From positions 142,448,025 through 142,512,024 of the forward strand of contig NC_134539.1 in the NCBI RefSeq assembly GCF_050624435.1: 64,000 nt of DNA, in the 5' to 3' direction. A model generated the notes under the pieces. The model saw only the letters and a list, made by a program, of their open reading frames with translations, was not told the origin of the DNA and made no database searches. This DNA comes from Tenrec ecaudatus. Taxonomy: Eukaryota; Chordata; Mammalia; Afrosoricida; Tenrecidae. The translations under genes and the position numbers were made by a program. Of this stretch, positions 34,191 to 44,164 are shown piece by piece. Each line of letters opens with the position of its first letter. The first letter of the stretch is position 1.

Positions 34191-34509
34191 TGTTAATAAT
34201 CTTGTATTATCTTTTGAATTTGTTTTAGATCTTTTAAAAAGGCACCTCCCTATTATTTTGTTAGATTGATTGTTAGATTGAATGATAGTTCCTTCAGCAA
34301 AGGGACTGTTTTTGTTTGTTATTGTATCATTAGTATCTAGCACAGAGCTCTGTGCATTGCAGCATTCAAATGTTTGCCGAATGAGTGGGCACGTGTGCCT
34401 TCTTTCTACAGTCTTTAAAAAGATATTGCGTATTGTTCTTTGTTTTTTTTTTAAAGCAAATTGAGATTGATCTATGTTTGATATATACCTTTAGAGATAC
34501 AGTGTGCAC

Positions 34510-34880
34510 CATGCCCTTGGCTTTGTTATTCATTCATTTATTACTTAGTCATTGAACATTTAATACGTACTAGGTAGTCTATAAGGATGGTAATGAAGAT
34601 AACCAACATGAACCCTAGCCTCATGAAACATACAATTTAGTGAGGGAAGTCAAACATTGTAATTACTTGTGTTACTAGTGTTATGAAAGGATAAGAATAG
34701 AGTGTACAGGTGTAGGAGTTAGGATTGTGGATGTGAACTTAATTGAGGCTCGAGAAAGAGCATCCTGAAAAGCATATGCAGAACCATGAAGGCCCACTGA
34801 CTGGTTAGAAAAGGTGGTGAGCGAGAACTAATGCAGGATATTTGAACAACTGTATCACGGTGCCAACTTGGTAGAAAGTG
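34510..34880 (+). repeat. Old L2/MIR-type repeat
   Basis: 'attgaacatttaatacgtac', 'aaccctagcctcatgaaaca' and 'tacaatttagtgagggaagt' follow a common ancient mammalian LINE2-type pattern. Confidence 0.4.
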
Positions 34881-35827
34881 GACAGTTATTCAGGAAGGAA
34901 GGATGGAATGAATTTTGGTTATGCAGATGAGAAAGCAATGATAATGGATGAACTGCCCAGGAGACTATGTAGAATGAGTAGACATAGGGAGAAGGAGGGC
35001 ATAGGTGTGAGGAAATATTTTTTATTTTATAAAGGTGCGAGATTTGAGAATATCCAAAGGTGAATCGTATACATTATTAAAGGAGGAAAGATAAAAGAGA
35101 GAGAAGTAAAAGTAGGATGCCAAGGTAGACTGGGAGTGAATAGAATACAGAGGAAAGGAAGATAGTTTACCTTAAGATAGAAAAAGAAATAAATCTATTT
35201 TAATAGGAGGGTAGAATGTGTGTGAATGGTCTTAAGTTTATGTATTTGTTGGTAGGAAGTTGAGGATGTTATTTTTGATAATTTTTATTACTTATATTTT
35301 ATTTTGAGTTATAGGAGCCAAAATCATTGACTAAAAATAATGGGAAATGAGAATTGAAAACAGTCATATAGGTGGGTGGCAGAGGGAGCGGACAAGATAA
35401 AAACAGTGAATTGTTGAGAGGTGAAAAGGATTCAATTGAAATATGCACCCATGGATTTCTAGGGTATGAGTCTACCTAATTATGTGACTTTTCCCAGCAG
35501 AGCTCAGCAGCCTTCGTAGAGTTGGAAGCAGCTTGAAACTTGATTTTGCCTGCTATGTGGGACCAGAGAACAAGGGACAAGGGAGTTTGGAATATTGATG
35601 GGAGGGTGAATGAAACTCTACAGATCAAGGATTCTAATTTTGGAAGTGAGGAATGAAAGACCAGAAGAAACTGATCCCTAAGACTTTAAAGCCTCAATTT
35701 GTATTACCACATTTTTTGAAACTACTTTCTATATCTGAAAGGGAAAAATAAAATTCTACTTATGCTTTTTGAGTGCTGTTTAACAGTACGTTTTCATTTA
35801 TTCACATGTATCTTCCTCTCTGGAAAT
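34881..35827. other. Intron 1, purine-rich, no gene seen
   Basis: G/A-rich intronic DNA. Chance frames only. Confidence 0.35.
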
Positions 35828-35843
35828 CTAACTAGAAAGCTTT

Positions 35844-38217
35844 TTTTTTTAAATCACTTTATTGGGACTCATACAACTCTTATCACAATCCATACATACA
35901 TCAATTGAGTAAAGTATCCTTAGACGTTCGTTGCCCTCATCATTCTCAAAATTCGCCTTCCGCTTGGGTTCCTGGAATCAGCTCATTTTCATTTTTTCCC
36001 TCCCACTTCCCCCTCTCATGAACCCTTAATAATTTATAAATTATTATTTTATCTTATCTTACACTGCCCCGGCGTCTCCCTTTACCCACTTTTCCTGTTG
36101 CCCATCCCCCAGAGAAGAGGTTATATGTAGATCCCCAAGATTGGTTCCCCCTTTCTACACCCCCTCCCCTCCTGGTATCGCCACTCTCACCGCTGGTCCT
36201 GAGGGGTTCATCTGTCCTATATTCCCTGTTTTTCCAGATTCCAACTCTACCGCTGTGCATCCTCTGGTCTAACCAGGTTTGCAAGGTAGAGTTGGGATCA
36301 TGATAGATGGAGTGGAAGAAGCATTTAAGAACTAGAGGAAGGTTGTGAGTTTCATTATTGCTACACTGAACCCTGAGTGACTCATCTCCTCCCCACTACC
36401 CCTCTCCAAGGGATGTCCAGTTGTCTACAGATGGGCATTGGGTCCCCATTATGCACTCCCCTCATTCACAATGATATGACTTTTTTCCCTCGCCTTTGTT
36501 GCTTGAAACCTGGTCCCCTCGGCCCTTCATGATCACACATGTTGGTATGCTGCTTCCATGTGGGCTTTGTTGCTTCTGGGCTAGATGGCTGCTTGTTTAC
36601 TTTCAAGCCTTTGAGTCCCCAGACGCTATGTGTCTCTCAATAGCTGGGCGCCATCAGCCTTCGTCACCACACTTACTTGTGCACACATTTGTCTTCAGTG
36701 TTTATGTGGCAAAAGTGATCACACAATGATGGTTTTTGTTCTTTGGTGTCTGCTACCTGATCCCTTCAACACCTCGTGTTCACTTAGGCTTGTGTGCTTC
36801 TTCTCTGTGGGCTTTGTTTTTTCCGAGCTAGATGCCTACTTGTTTGTCTTCAAGCCTTTAAGACCCCAGATGCTATATCTTTTTGATAGCCGGGCACTGT
36901 CAGCTTTCTTCACCACGTTTGCTTATGTACACGTCTGTCTTCAATGATCATGTTGGGAAGGTGGGTATCATGGAATGACCGTTTAGCTGAGCAAGGTGCT
37001 CTTGTATTGAGGGAATGCACACGCGGAGGCCCAATGTCCACCTGCTACCCCACTACTGAACCTATAAATATATGCACATAGGTCTATTTCCCCCATAATC
37101 ATAAATATATTTACATATGTACATGTCTTTATTTAGGCTTCTATGTGTGCCCTTTGCCCCCTACTCGTCTCCTCTATTTCCTTACGCTTTCCTCCTGTCC
37201 CACTACCATGTTCAGCCTTCATTCTGGTTTCAGTAATTCCTCTCAGTTACCTTGCTCTTGGTCACTCCCTACCAGTCCTCCCATCCCCTCCCTCCACTGG
37301 TTTTGAACCACTCGTTGTTCCCTTGTCCCTGGGTTGGCCAACACCTCCTCCCTTCCCCTACTTCCCACACTCTCATGTCCCTCTGGGACCGTTGGTCCCA
37401 TTATTTTCTTCTCACATTGTTTGTCCAGCCTATCCTATATAGGTGAACCTGCAGCTATAGTAATATGTGCATAAAAATGCGGATGGTTTTGACAGCACCA
37501 AAGTGGCACATAAGAACATGGTGTTGACAGCAGCAACATTGACATGCTAACATACAAAAAAGAAACTGACATACAAAATTTAAAAGAAGAGAAAAAGAAA
37601 AAGACAAAACAAAAAGACAACAGAAAACCAAAAACCCGTTAGCAGTTCGAGGTCTGTTTGTTGACCTGTAGGAGTGTTTTCCGGACGAGTCTGATGGGCT
37701 GCCACGTCCTGGCCCCAAAGTCCATCCTTTATACTCCCTCGGGACCTCCTTGCTCTGCTTCCCCCGCCACTCATTGCCCGCTCCCAGTGTTTGCCTCAGT
37801 GTGGTGTGGTCAGCTCAGTCATAAATGCCCCATTGTGTCTCAGGTGCTGTCCCGTGTAGGCCCATGGGTCAGTGCAGGTTGTCGCATCTCGCCGTGGGGC
37901 CGGCTATATGGTCCTCTTTGTACGTTGCGCCTTTTGAGCGGGGCTATCGTCCTCTGAGCTTCCTGGGCCCAGATGTGCTCCGCTCTGTTCTTCCTCCTTC
38001 CTTTGCTTCAGCTTCCTTCTGGGTGTGGTGTGGTAGGTCGTTTCCTTTCCTGCACCAGATGATCTATTTTCATTTTCTGTGGTACTCCCTTCGATGGTGG
38101 GGGTCGGACTAATTCTGGTTGGGGCCGGCGTATGGTCCAGTCTCTTTGTGTATTCCTCCGTGCTTTACGATGCCCTCCTGGTTTGGCATGTCATGGTGGG
38201 GTCTGTTTGCATGTTCC
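35844..38217 (-). mobile_element. Tenrec-type LINE 3' region, 2.4 kb, antisense, duplicated-unit form
   Basis: This is the longest complete copy of the family here, flanked by ctaactagaaagcttt (35828-35843) and ctaactagaaatcttt (38218-38233), a 16-base duplication with one mismatch. An internal unit of about 225 bases occurs twice in direct repeat (roughly 36497-36722 and 36748-36960), each with the 'cttccatgtgggctttgttg'-type block. No reverse transcriptase or ORF1 is visible in 2.4 kb. The element therefore either has a very long 3' UTR or is a non-coding element sharing a LINE terminus. Confidence 0.85.
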
Positions 38218-38545
38218 CTAACTAGAAATCTTTATGGTTATTTTGGTTGGTAGCAAAATGTGGCCTTTTAAGATTCATATGTGCAAAACCATGGAACACC
38301 TTAATGCTGTATTTCTTAAGGGGTGGTCTGTGAGATCGGCATGCTACACTCCTTAGAAGCAAGGATAGCCAGAGTTCATCTTGGACTTTGGACATGTTGT
38401 CAGGAGAGACCAGTCCCTGGGAAAGGACATCATGCTTGGTAAAGTAGAGGGGCAGTGAAAAAGAGGAAGACCCTTGACAAGATGGATTGACCCAGTGGCT
38501 ACAATAATGGTCTCAAACATACGAGGGGGTATCTCCTCCAACCCC

Positions 38546-38546
<1 letters not shown>

Positions 38547-38578
<32 letters not shown>
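38547..38578. repeat. (CAA)n microsatellite
   Basis: An acaacaaca run inside the left terminus of the mariner, likely grown by slippage after insertion. Confidence 0.9.
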
Positions 38579-38759
38579 CCGGGGTAAAAGCTCTGCTGGG
38601 TGGACCTTTGCTACTACACATTTTTCCCACTAGTGGAGCATCTAGCAACTATCTCTGGGTTAGTGTACCTGGTGGTGTCTCTGGGAAGATTCTCTTTGGT
38701 CACAGTGAATTTTTCTTAAAAGCAGTTTCACATGAATCTTTTTTTGGTGATGGCCGATT

Positions 38760-39390
38760 TAAACATGCCATGCTTTAAAAGAACTCTAAAGTGACCCAAA
38801 TTTTTTCCCCAAGTTCATTTCTCATGAGGAGACATGGTGCTATTCTTATGAAAGCAAACATCAATCAAGTCAGTGGAAGACGCTATCATCACCTCACCCT
38901 AAAAAAGCTCGTCAAGTGAAATCAAAGATCAAGATGATGCTCATTTGCTTTTTGATGTGAGAGGTATAGTACATTTTGAGTTCATTCCACCAGGTCAGAC
39001 GATTAAGCAAGCTTTCTATTTAGAGGTTCTGAAAAGATACCGTAACTGTATGCAACAAAAAAAGGCCTGATTTATGGCAGAAGGAGGACTGGTTTTGCCA
39101 CCATGACAGTGTACCTGCCCACATAGCCATCTCAGTGTGCCATTTTTTTGGCAAAAAATAGTATACCTCTCTTGCCCCATACTCTTTACTCACCTGACCT
39201 TGTTCCATGTGACTTCTTTGAATTTCTGTGAATGCAGAGGGATGTGAAAGACAGCGATTTGACCTAATAGAGGTGAAGAAAAAAACAAGGGACATGCTGC
39301 CAGCTATCCAAACAGATGTGTTTGAAAAATGTTTTCAAGAATGGAATTGGCAGTTGTATTTAATGCAACGGAAAGTACTTTGAAGGTGAT
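38760..39390 (+). pseudogene. Mariner transposase remnant (family A, copy 1)
   Basis: Frameshifted transposase with HHDSVPAH and YSPDLVPCDFFEF motifs. In-frame stops follow MQQKRPD and FFGKK. The N-terminal helix-turn-helix domain and first catalytic Asp are absent. It encoded a cut-and-paste DDD transposase and is now inactive. Confidence 0.8.
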
Positions 39391-40659
39391 AAGGTTGTTT
39401 TGGAAAAATGTTTCCTTTTTTTAAAGTTTTTTTTTTTTAGGGGGTAACCCCTCGTAAGAACAATTGTGAGGATGTGTTTTCTTGTACATAGTGTCACTAT
39501 AAGTTGGAACCAATGCAAAAGTACTTAACATCAAAATAACATTAAATATTAAGTAACTTTGCATGATTTTATAGGCATTTGGTATATAGTATATTATCAT
39601 AGTACTTAAAAATATTAGCTGTTATGGTTGTTAATTAGTTTCCTAGTGTGTTGGGATGCTGGCAGCTATGACACCAATATTTCAAATGCCAGCAGATTAC
39701 CCATAGTGAACAGGTTTCAGTAGAGCTTCTAGACTAAGAACAGACCAGTTAGAAGGAATCAACCATCTGCTTCTGAGGAATTAGCCACAGAAACCTTACG
39801 GATAGAACTGAAATATTGTCAGATAGTGAAAACCTCATGAAAAGAATCAGAACATTATCGGAGATAGTGCCAGAAGATGAGGCCTTCAGGTTGGAAGGCA
39901 TTCAAAATATGACCGAGAAAGCACTGCCTTCTCAATGCAATGTAAAGTTGACCATAATGATGTAGATGAACTAAAGCCTGTGGGATCTTGCTTAGAAAAA
40001 CATTGGAGACCTTTATTTGCTGATGGGGCATGATTCAAAATGAGAAGAAACAGCTGAAAACATCAATTAATAATCAGAATTTAGAATGTAATGTATGAAG
40101 CATGAATCTAGGAAAATTGGAAGTTGCAAAATATAAAATTCATAAAAATTGATATTCTATGCATTAATGTGCTAAATTGGACTGATATTGGCCAATTTGA
40201 TTCAAAATCATATTATTTACTGGGAATGAAACAATCAAGAGTAATGGCATTGCAATCATCATTAAGGTCTAGAAGTATGAATTACAACTTCAAGTGCTGT
40301 TTGTGATAGGATTATATCTGTGTGCATTCAAGAAAATTCAATCAATACAACTATTATTCAAACTTATGCACGAACCACTAAAGCTAGTGATGAAGAAATG
40401 GAAGATTTCTACCAACATTCAATCTGAAATTGATCAAACATGCAGTCAATATGCATTGATGATTATTGGTGATTAGAACACAAAAGTTGGAAAGATGAAG
40501 GAGCAAAAGTCAGAAAATATGATCGTGGTGGTAGAAGCAAAGCTGGAGATTGCACGATAGAATTTAGCTTAATCAACTTCATCACAAACAACCTTTTCAA
40601 CAACACAAAACACGTGGACTTCTCCAAGTGGAATACACAGAAATCATATTGACAACATC

Positions 40660-40870
40660 TGATGGCATAGTGGTTACAAATTGGGCTGCGACCCTTAAAA
40701 CCAGCAGTTTCAAACCACCAGCCATTCCATAGGAGAAAGATGGGGTTTCTACTCTAATAAAGAGTTATGGTTTGGAAACTCACAAGGACAGTTCTACTTT
40801 GTACTATAGGGCCTTTATGAGTAGGCATCAACTTAATGGCTGTGAGTTTGGTTTGTTGGTTTGGGTTTTT
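40660..40870 (+). repeat. Afrotherian SINE inside RTE
   Basis: 'gatggcatagtggttacaaa', 'ccagcagtttcaaaccacca' and 'gctgtgagtttggtttgttg'. It is followed by a G/T-rich tract. Confidence 0.8.
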
Positions 40871-41035
40871 TTTAGTGGGGGGTGGGGTGGGGAGTAGGAA
40901 GAGACCATGGAGAAGCTCACTAATAACAGCTAAAACCAGACCAGGGGCTGACTGCCAAACAGACCATCATATCTAAGTTCAGGTTGAAGCTGAAGAAAAT
41001 CAAAACAAGTCCACGAGAGCCAAAATAACGAAGCC

Positions 41036-41205
41036 GAGTCCCTCTCACTTCTATCGAGTCAGTGCTGAGTCACAGTGACCCCTCTGGGTTACTGACACTT
41101 TACCTGTTTTGGGGAGTAGAAAGCCCGGTCTTTTTTCTGAGAAACTGCGGTTGGTTTCGAACTGGCAACCATGTGGATTGCAACACAAAGTGCAACCACT
41201 ATCCC
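41036..41205 (-). repeat. Afrotherian SINE inside RTE, antisense
   Basis: 'cttctatcgagtcagtgctg', 'gtttcgaactggcaaccatg' and 'gtgcaaccactatcccctga'. Confidence 0.7.
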
Positions 41206-41919
41206 CTGAATTTTGAGAACATCTCAAGAACAAACTTGAAGCATTGAACGCTAATGACAGAAGACCTGGTGGGCTCTGTGGAGGACATCAAGAATACCAT
41301 ACATGAAGAGGACGAAAGGTTATAGTAAAGACAGTAAAGAAAGAAAAAATCAGCTTGAACATCAGAAGAGATTCAAACTGGCTTGTAATCATAGGGTAGC
41401 TAAAGCAAATTAAAGAAATGATGAAACCAAAGTGTTGAATAGAAAATTTCAAAAGACAAAGTAAAATATTATAATAAAATGTGCAGGCAAGTTAAAACCA
41501 AAAAAGAACACACTCAGCATCAGCATATCTTAAACTGAAAAAATTCAAGAAAAAATTCAAGCATTGTGCTGCAATATTAAAAGATTCTATGGACAAAATA
41601 CTGAATGATGCAGGAAGCAGCAAAAGAAGATGGGAAGAATACACAGAGTCACAGTACCCAAAATAACTAGTCTACATTCAGGAGGCAGCATATGAGCAAG
41701 CACCAGTGGTACTAAATGAAGGTGTGCAAGCTTCACTGAAAAAGCATTAGCCCAAAACAGGACACCAGACATTGATAGACTACCAATTGAAATGTTTCAA
41801 CAAGCTGATGAAGCACTGGAAGCATTCACTCGTTTATGCTAGGAAATTTGGACGACAGCTACTTCGCCAACTGACTAGAAGAGGTCCATTTTTGTATCCA
41901 TTCCAAAGAAAGGCGACCT

Positions 41920-42061
41920 GCGGACATGATGCCAGAGGCTTAAGTGGAGAGCGAATGTTTTGAGAATGATGAGGGTAACAATTGTACAAATGTGCTTTAC
42001 ACAACTGATGTATTTATGGATTGTGATAAGAATTGTATGAGCCCCTAATAAAATGATTTTT
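41920..42061 (+). mobile_element. LINE 3' end (142 bp) inserted in RTE
   Basis: It runs from 'cggacatgatgccagaggct' to 'gagcccctaataaaatgatt' plus A's. The flanks are aaagaaaggcgacct (41905-41919) and aaaaaaaggtgactt (42062-42076), a diverged ~15-base target duplication. Removing it restores the RTE reading 'ccaaagaaaggtgacttaac'. Confidence 0.8.
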
Positions 42062-42158
42062 AAAAAAAGGTGACTTAACAGAATGCTCAATTTATAGAAG
42101 AATATCATTGATATCACATGCAAGGAAAATTTTGCTGAAGATCATCCAATAATGCAGT

Positions 42159-42188
42159 GACCCTTTAATACAGTTCCTAAGGTTGTGG
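42159..42188 (+). repeat. SPIN terminal fragment
   Basis: 'gaccctttaatacagttcct' continuing to 'gttgtgg' matches the left subterminal part of the SPIN element at 56628-56659 almost exactly, at the deletion point of the RTE copy. It looks like a remnant of an incompletely excised or deleted SPIN. Confidence 0.6.
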
Positions 42189-42849
42189 ACTAGTAAGTAA
42201 CATCATGCTAAATGGAGAAAAGGTTGACATTGTCAAGGATGTCATCTTGTTTGGTTTGACAGTCAATGCTCATGGAAGTAGTAGTTAAGAGATCAAAAGA
42301 TTGTATTGGGTAAATCTGCTGCATAAGACTTCTTTTAAGTGTTGAAAAGCAAGAATGTTACTTTGAGGACTAAGATGTGCTTAACCCAAGCTGTGGTAAT
42401 TTCAGTCACCTCATGTGCATATGAAAGTTGGACATGAAATAGAGAAGTGTGAAGAAGAATCAGTGCATTTAAATTATGGTGTTGGTGAAGAATATTGAAA
42501 GTATCATGGACTGTCAAAAGAACCAACAAGTCTTGGAAGAAGTACAGCCAGAATGGTTCTTCGAGGCAAGGATGAAGAAACTTTGTCACATGTACTTTGG
42601 ATGTACATATCCTGACAGGTTGTCAGGAGAGACCAGTCTTTGGAGAAAGACATCGTACTTACTAAAGTAGCAGGACTGAGTAAAAGAGGAAAATCTTTGA
42701 CAAGGTGGATTGACACAGTGGTGGCATAGATGGGCTCAAACATAGGAACAATTGTTAGGACAGCTCAGGATCAGGCAGTGTTTTGTTTTTTTTGTACATA
42801 GGGTCACTGTGAGTTGAAATATCCACTCCATGGCTACTAACAGTAACAA

Positions 42850-43470
42850 TGTTTTCTATTACTATTGTAAACAAATTAACACAAATTTAGTGCATTAAAC
42901 GGCCAAAAAAATTATTATCTTGCATTTCTTACAGTTCTGGAAAACAGAAGTTGAAGTGTGTCTTCCAGGGTAGAATCATGGTGTTGATACATTGCAGGTC
43001 TGCAATTCTTTTTGTAAGCTGTAGGGGAGAATCTGTTCCTTGCCTTTTCCAGGTCTTAGAGGGTGCCTTAATTCTTTGGCTTGTGGCTGCATTACTCTTG
43101 ATTTTTGCTTCTGTTATCACAGTTTCTTTTCTGATTCTTTTGACTTCATTTTTTTTTAGGGATCCTTGTGATTGCATAAAAGAGCCCTAGAGGTTCAGTG
43201 ATTAAGTATTTAGCTACTAACCTACAGGTTAGTACCCTCTAGTGCTAACCCACTAAGTGCCATGTCTTTCTCAATGTAGCAGTCATTGTCCATAAAGATT
43301 TATAGCTATGGAAACCCTATGGGGCAATTCTACTTGGTCCTGTAGGGCCACTATGAGTCAAAATTATAGTGGATTTGTTTTATGATTACATTAGATCCAT
43401 TTCGATAAAATCCAGGTAATATCGTTGTTTTCAGATCCATAATTGCATCTGGAATAACCCATTTACCATG
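42850..43470 (+). repeat. Old ERVL-type LTR-like repeat, split by a SINE
   Basis: 'tcttacagttctggaaaaca', 'gggagaatctgttccttgcc' and 'ggatccttgtgattgcat' are typical of an old placental LTR-like repeat. The right half resumes at 43383 with 'tgattacattagatccattt'. Confidence 0.5.
43178..43382 (+). repeat. Afrotherian SINE with target duplication
   Basis: Head 'agagccctagaggttcagtg' and tail 'agggccactatgagtcaaaa'. It is flanked by tgattgcat (43169-43177) and tgattacat (43383-43391), a 9-base duplication with one mismatch. Confidence 0.85.
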
Positions 43471-43514
43471 TAAAGTGATATATATCTCTCTCACTCTCTC
43501 TGGGTGTACAAGTG

Positions 43515-44130
43515 TTGGGGTGTGTGTGTGTTAAACTTTGCTTTTTCAAGATTTATTTGACTATTTGGGTTTCTTGCATTTTCATATGAATTTTAAAATC
43601 AGCTGGTCAGTTTCCACAAAAAGGCAACTGGGATTTTGATAGGTAATGTATTGACTCTGTAGCTCAATTTGGAAAATATTGCCACTTTAATAATATTAAG
43701 TCTTTCAATCCCTGAACATAAGCTGTGTCTCTACTTTTAAAAGACATTTTACAATTTCTTTCACTAATATAAATTTCTGTGTTTAGATCTTTCATATCCT
43801 TCATTAAATTTATTTTATTTTAAAAAATCATTTTATTGGGGGCTCGTACAACTCTTATCACAATCCATCCATCCATCCATTCTTACATTGTGTCAAGCAC
43901 ATTTATACATTTGTTGCCATCATCATTCTCAAGACATTTTCTTTCTACTTGAGCCCTTGATATCAACTCCTTCATTAAATTTATTTCTTGATATTTTATT
44001 CTTTAGTTACTTTTGTAAATGGAATTGTTTTCTTAGGTTTCTTTTCAGTGTATTCCTTGCTGGGGCAAGAAACGAGTGATTTTTGGCTATTTTGTACCCT
44101 GTAACTTAATGAATGTGTCAGATACTCTAA
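43515..44130 (-). mobile_element. L1 fragment, antisense, split by a LINE end
   Basis: Complementary L1 ORF2 text ('gggattttgataggtaatgt', 'ttgctggggcaagaaacgag') is interrupted at 43816-43967. Confidence 0.65.
43816..43967 (-). mobile_element. LINE 3' end (152 bp), antisense, perfect duplication
   Basis: 'aatcattttattgggggctc' at left. It is flanked by the perfect 19-base duplication tccttcattaaatttattt at 43797-43815 and 43968-43986. The intact duplication implies a recent insertion into an old L1. Confidence 0.9.
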
Positions 44131-44164
44131 TTTATGACCCACATACTCAAGAGACATTGCATAG

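Larger units (their letters stand above)
38522..39454 (+). mobile_element. Mariner transposon, family A, internally deleted copy
   Basis: The left terminus CGAGGGGGTATCTCC and the right terminus 'aggggg taacccctcg' are inverted repeats. TA dinucleotides flank it at 38520-38521 and 39455-39456, the mariner signature. The + strand carries the C-terminal two thirds of a mariner transposase in broken frames: 'gtacattttgagttcattcc' encodes VHFEFIPPGQT, followed by W-x-CHHDSVPAH (second catalytic Asp region) and YSPDLVPCDFFEF (third catalytic Asp region). The 933-bp length and the missing GDE-containing N-terminal part indicate an internal deletion near 38760. A (CAA)n run lies just inside the left end. 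Confidence 0.9.
38345..39535 (+). mobile_element. RTE LINE 3' region split by a mariner
   Basis: The left part has 'ggactttggacatgttgtca', 'gagaccagtccctgggaaag' and 'gatggattgacccagtggct' to 'tctcaaacata' at 38521. The right part resumes at 39455 with 'taagaacaattgtgaggatg' and 'gtacatagtgtcactataag'. The insertion site is an exact TA. Confidence 0.85.
39645..42845 (+). mobile_element. Near-full-length RTE/BovB-type LINE with three nested insertions
   Basis: The 5' part ('gacaccaatatttcaaatgc', 'cccatagtgaacaggtttca') matches the afrotherian RTE leader. Endonuclease-domain remnants follow: 'gatattctatgcattaatgt' and an MIIGD-NTKVG segment at about 40455, corresponding to the GDFN motif. Reverse-transcriptase-domain text is present near 41600-41880 ('ttctatggacaaaatactga', 'gaagcactggaagcattcac'). 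The 3' end (42190-42845) has 'gatattgtcaaggatgtcat'-type and 'gtacatagggtcactgtgag' text. Later insertions are a + SINE (40660), a - SINE (41036) and a LINE end (41920). A deletion near 42150 has a SPIN-like fragment at the junction. It is inactive. Confidence 0.8.

Noticed and set aside
36496-36947. Open frames with related translations at 36496-36947 and 52314-52801
   Set aside because: The similarity arises because both lie in copies of the same LINE 3' region, antisense to the element. It is not evidence of a gene.
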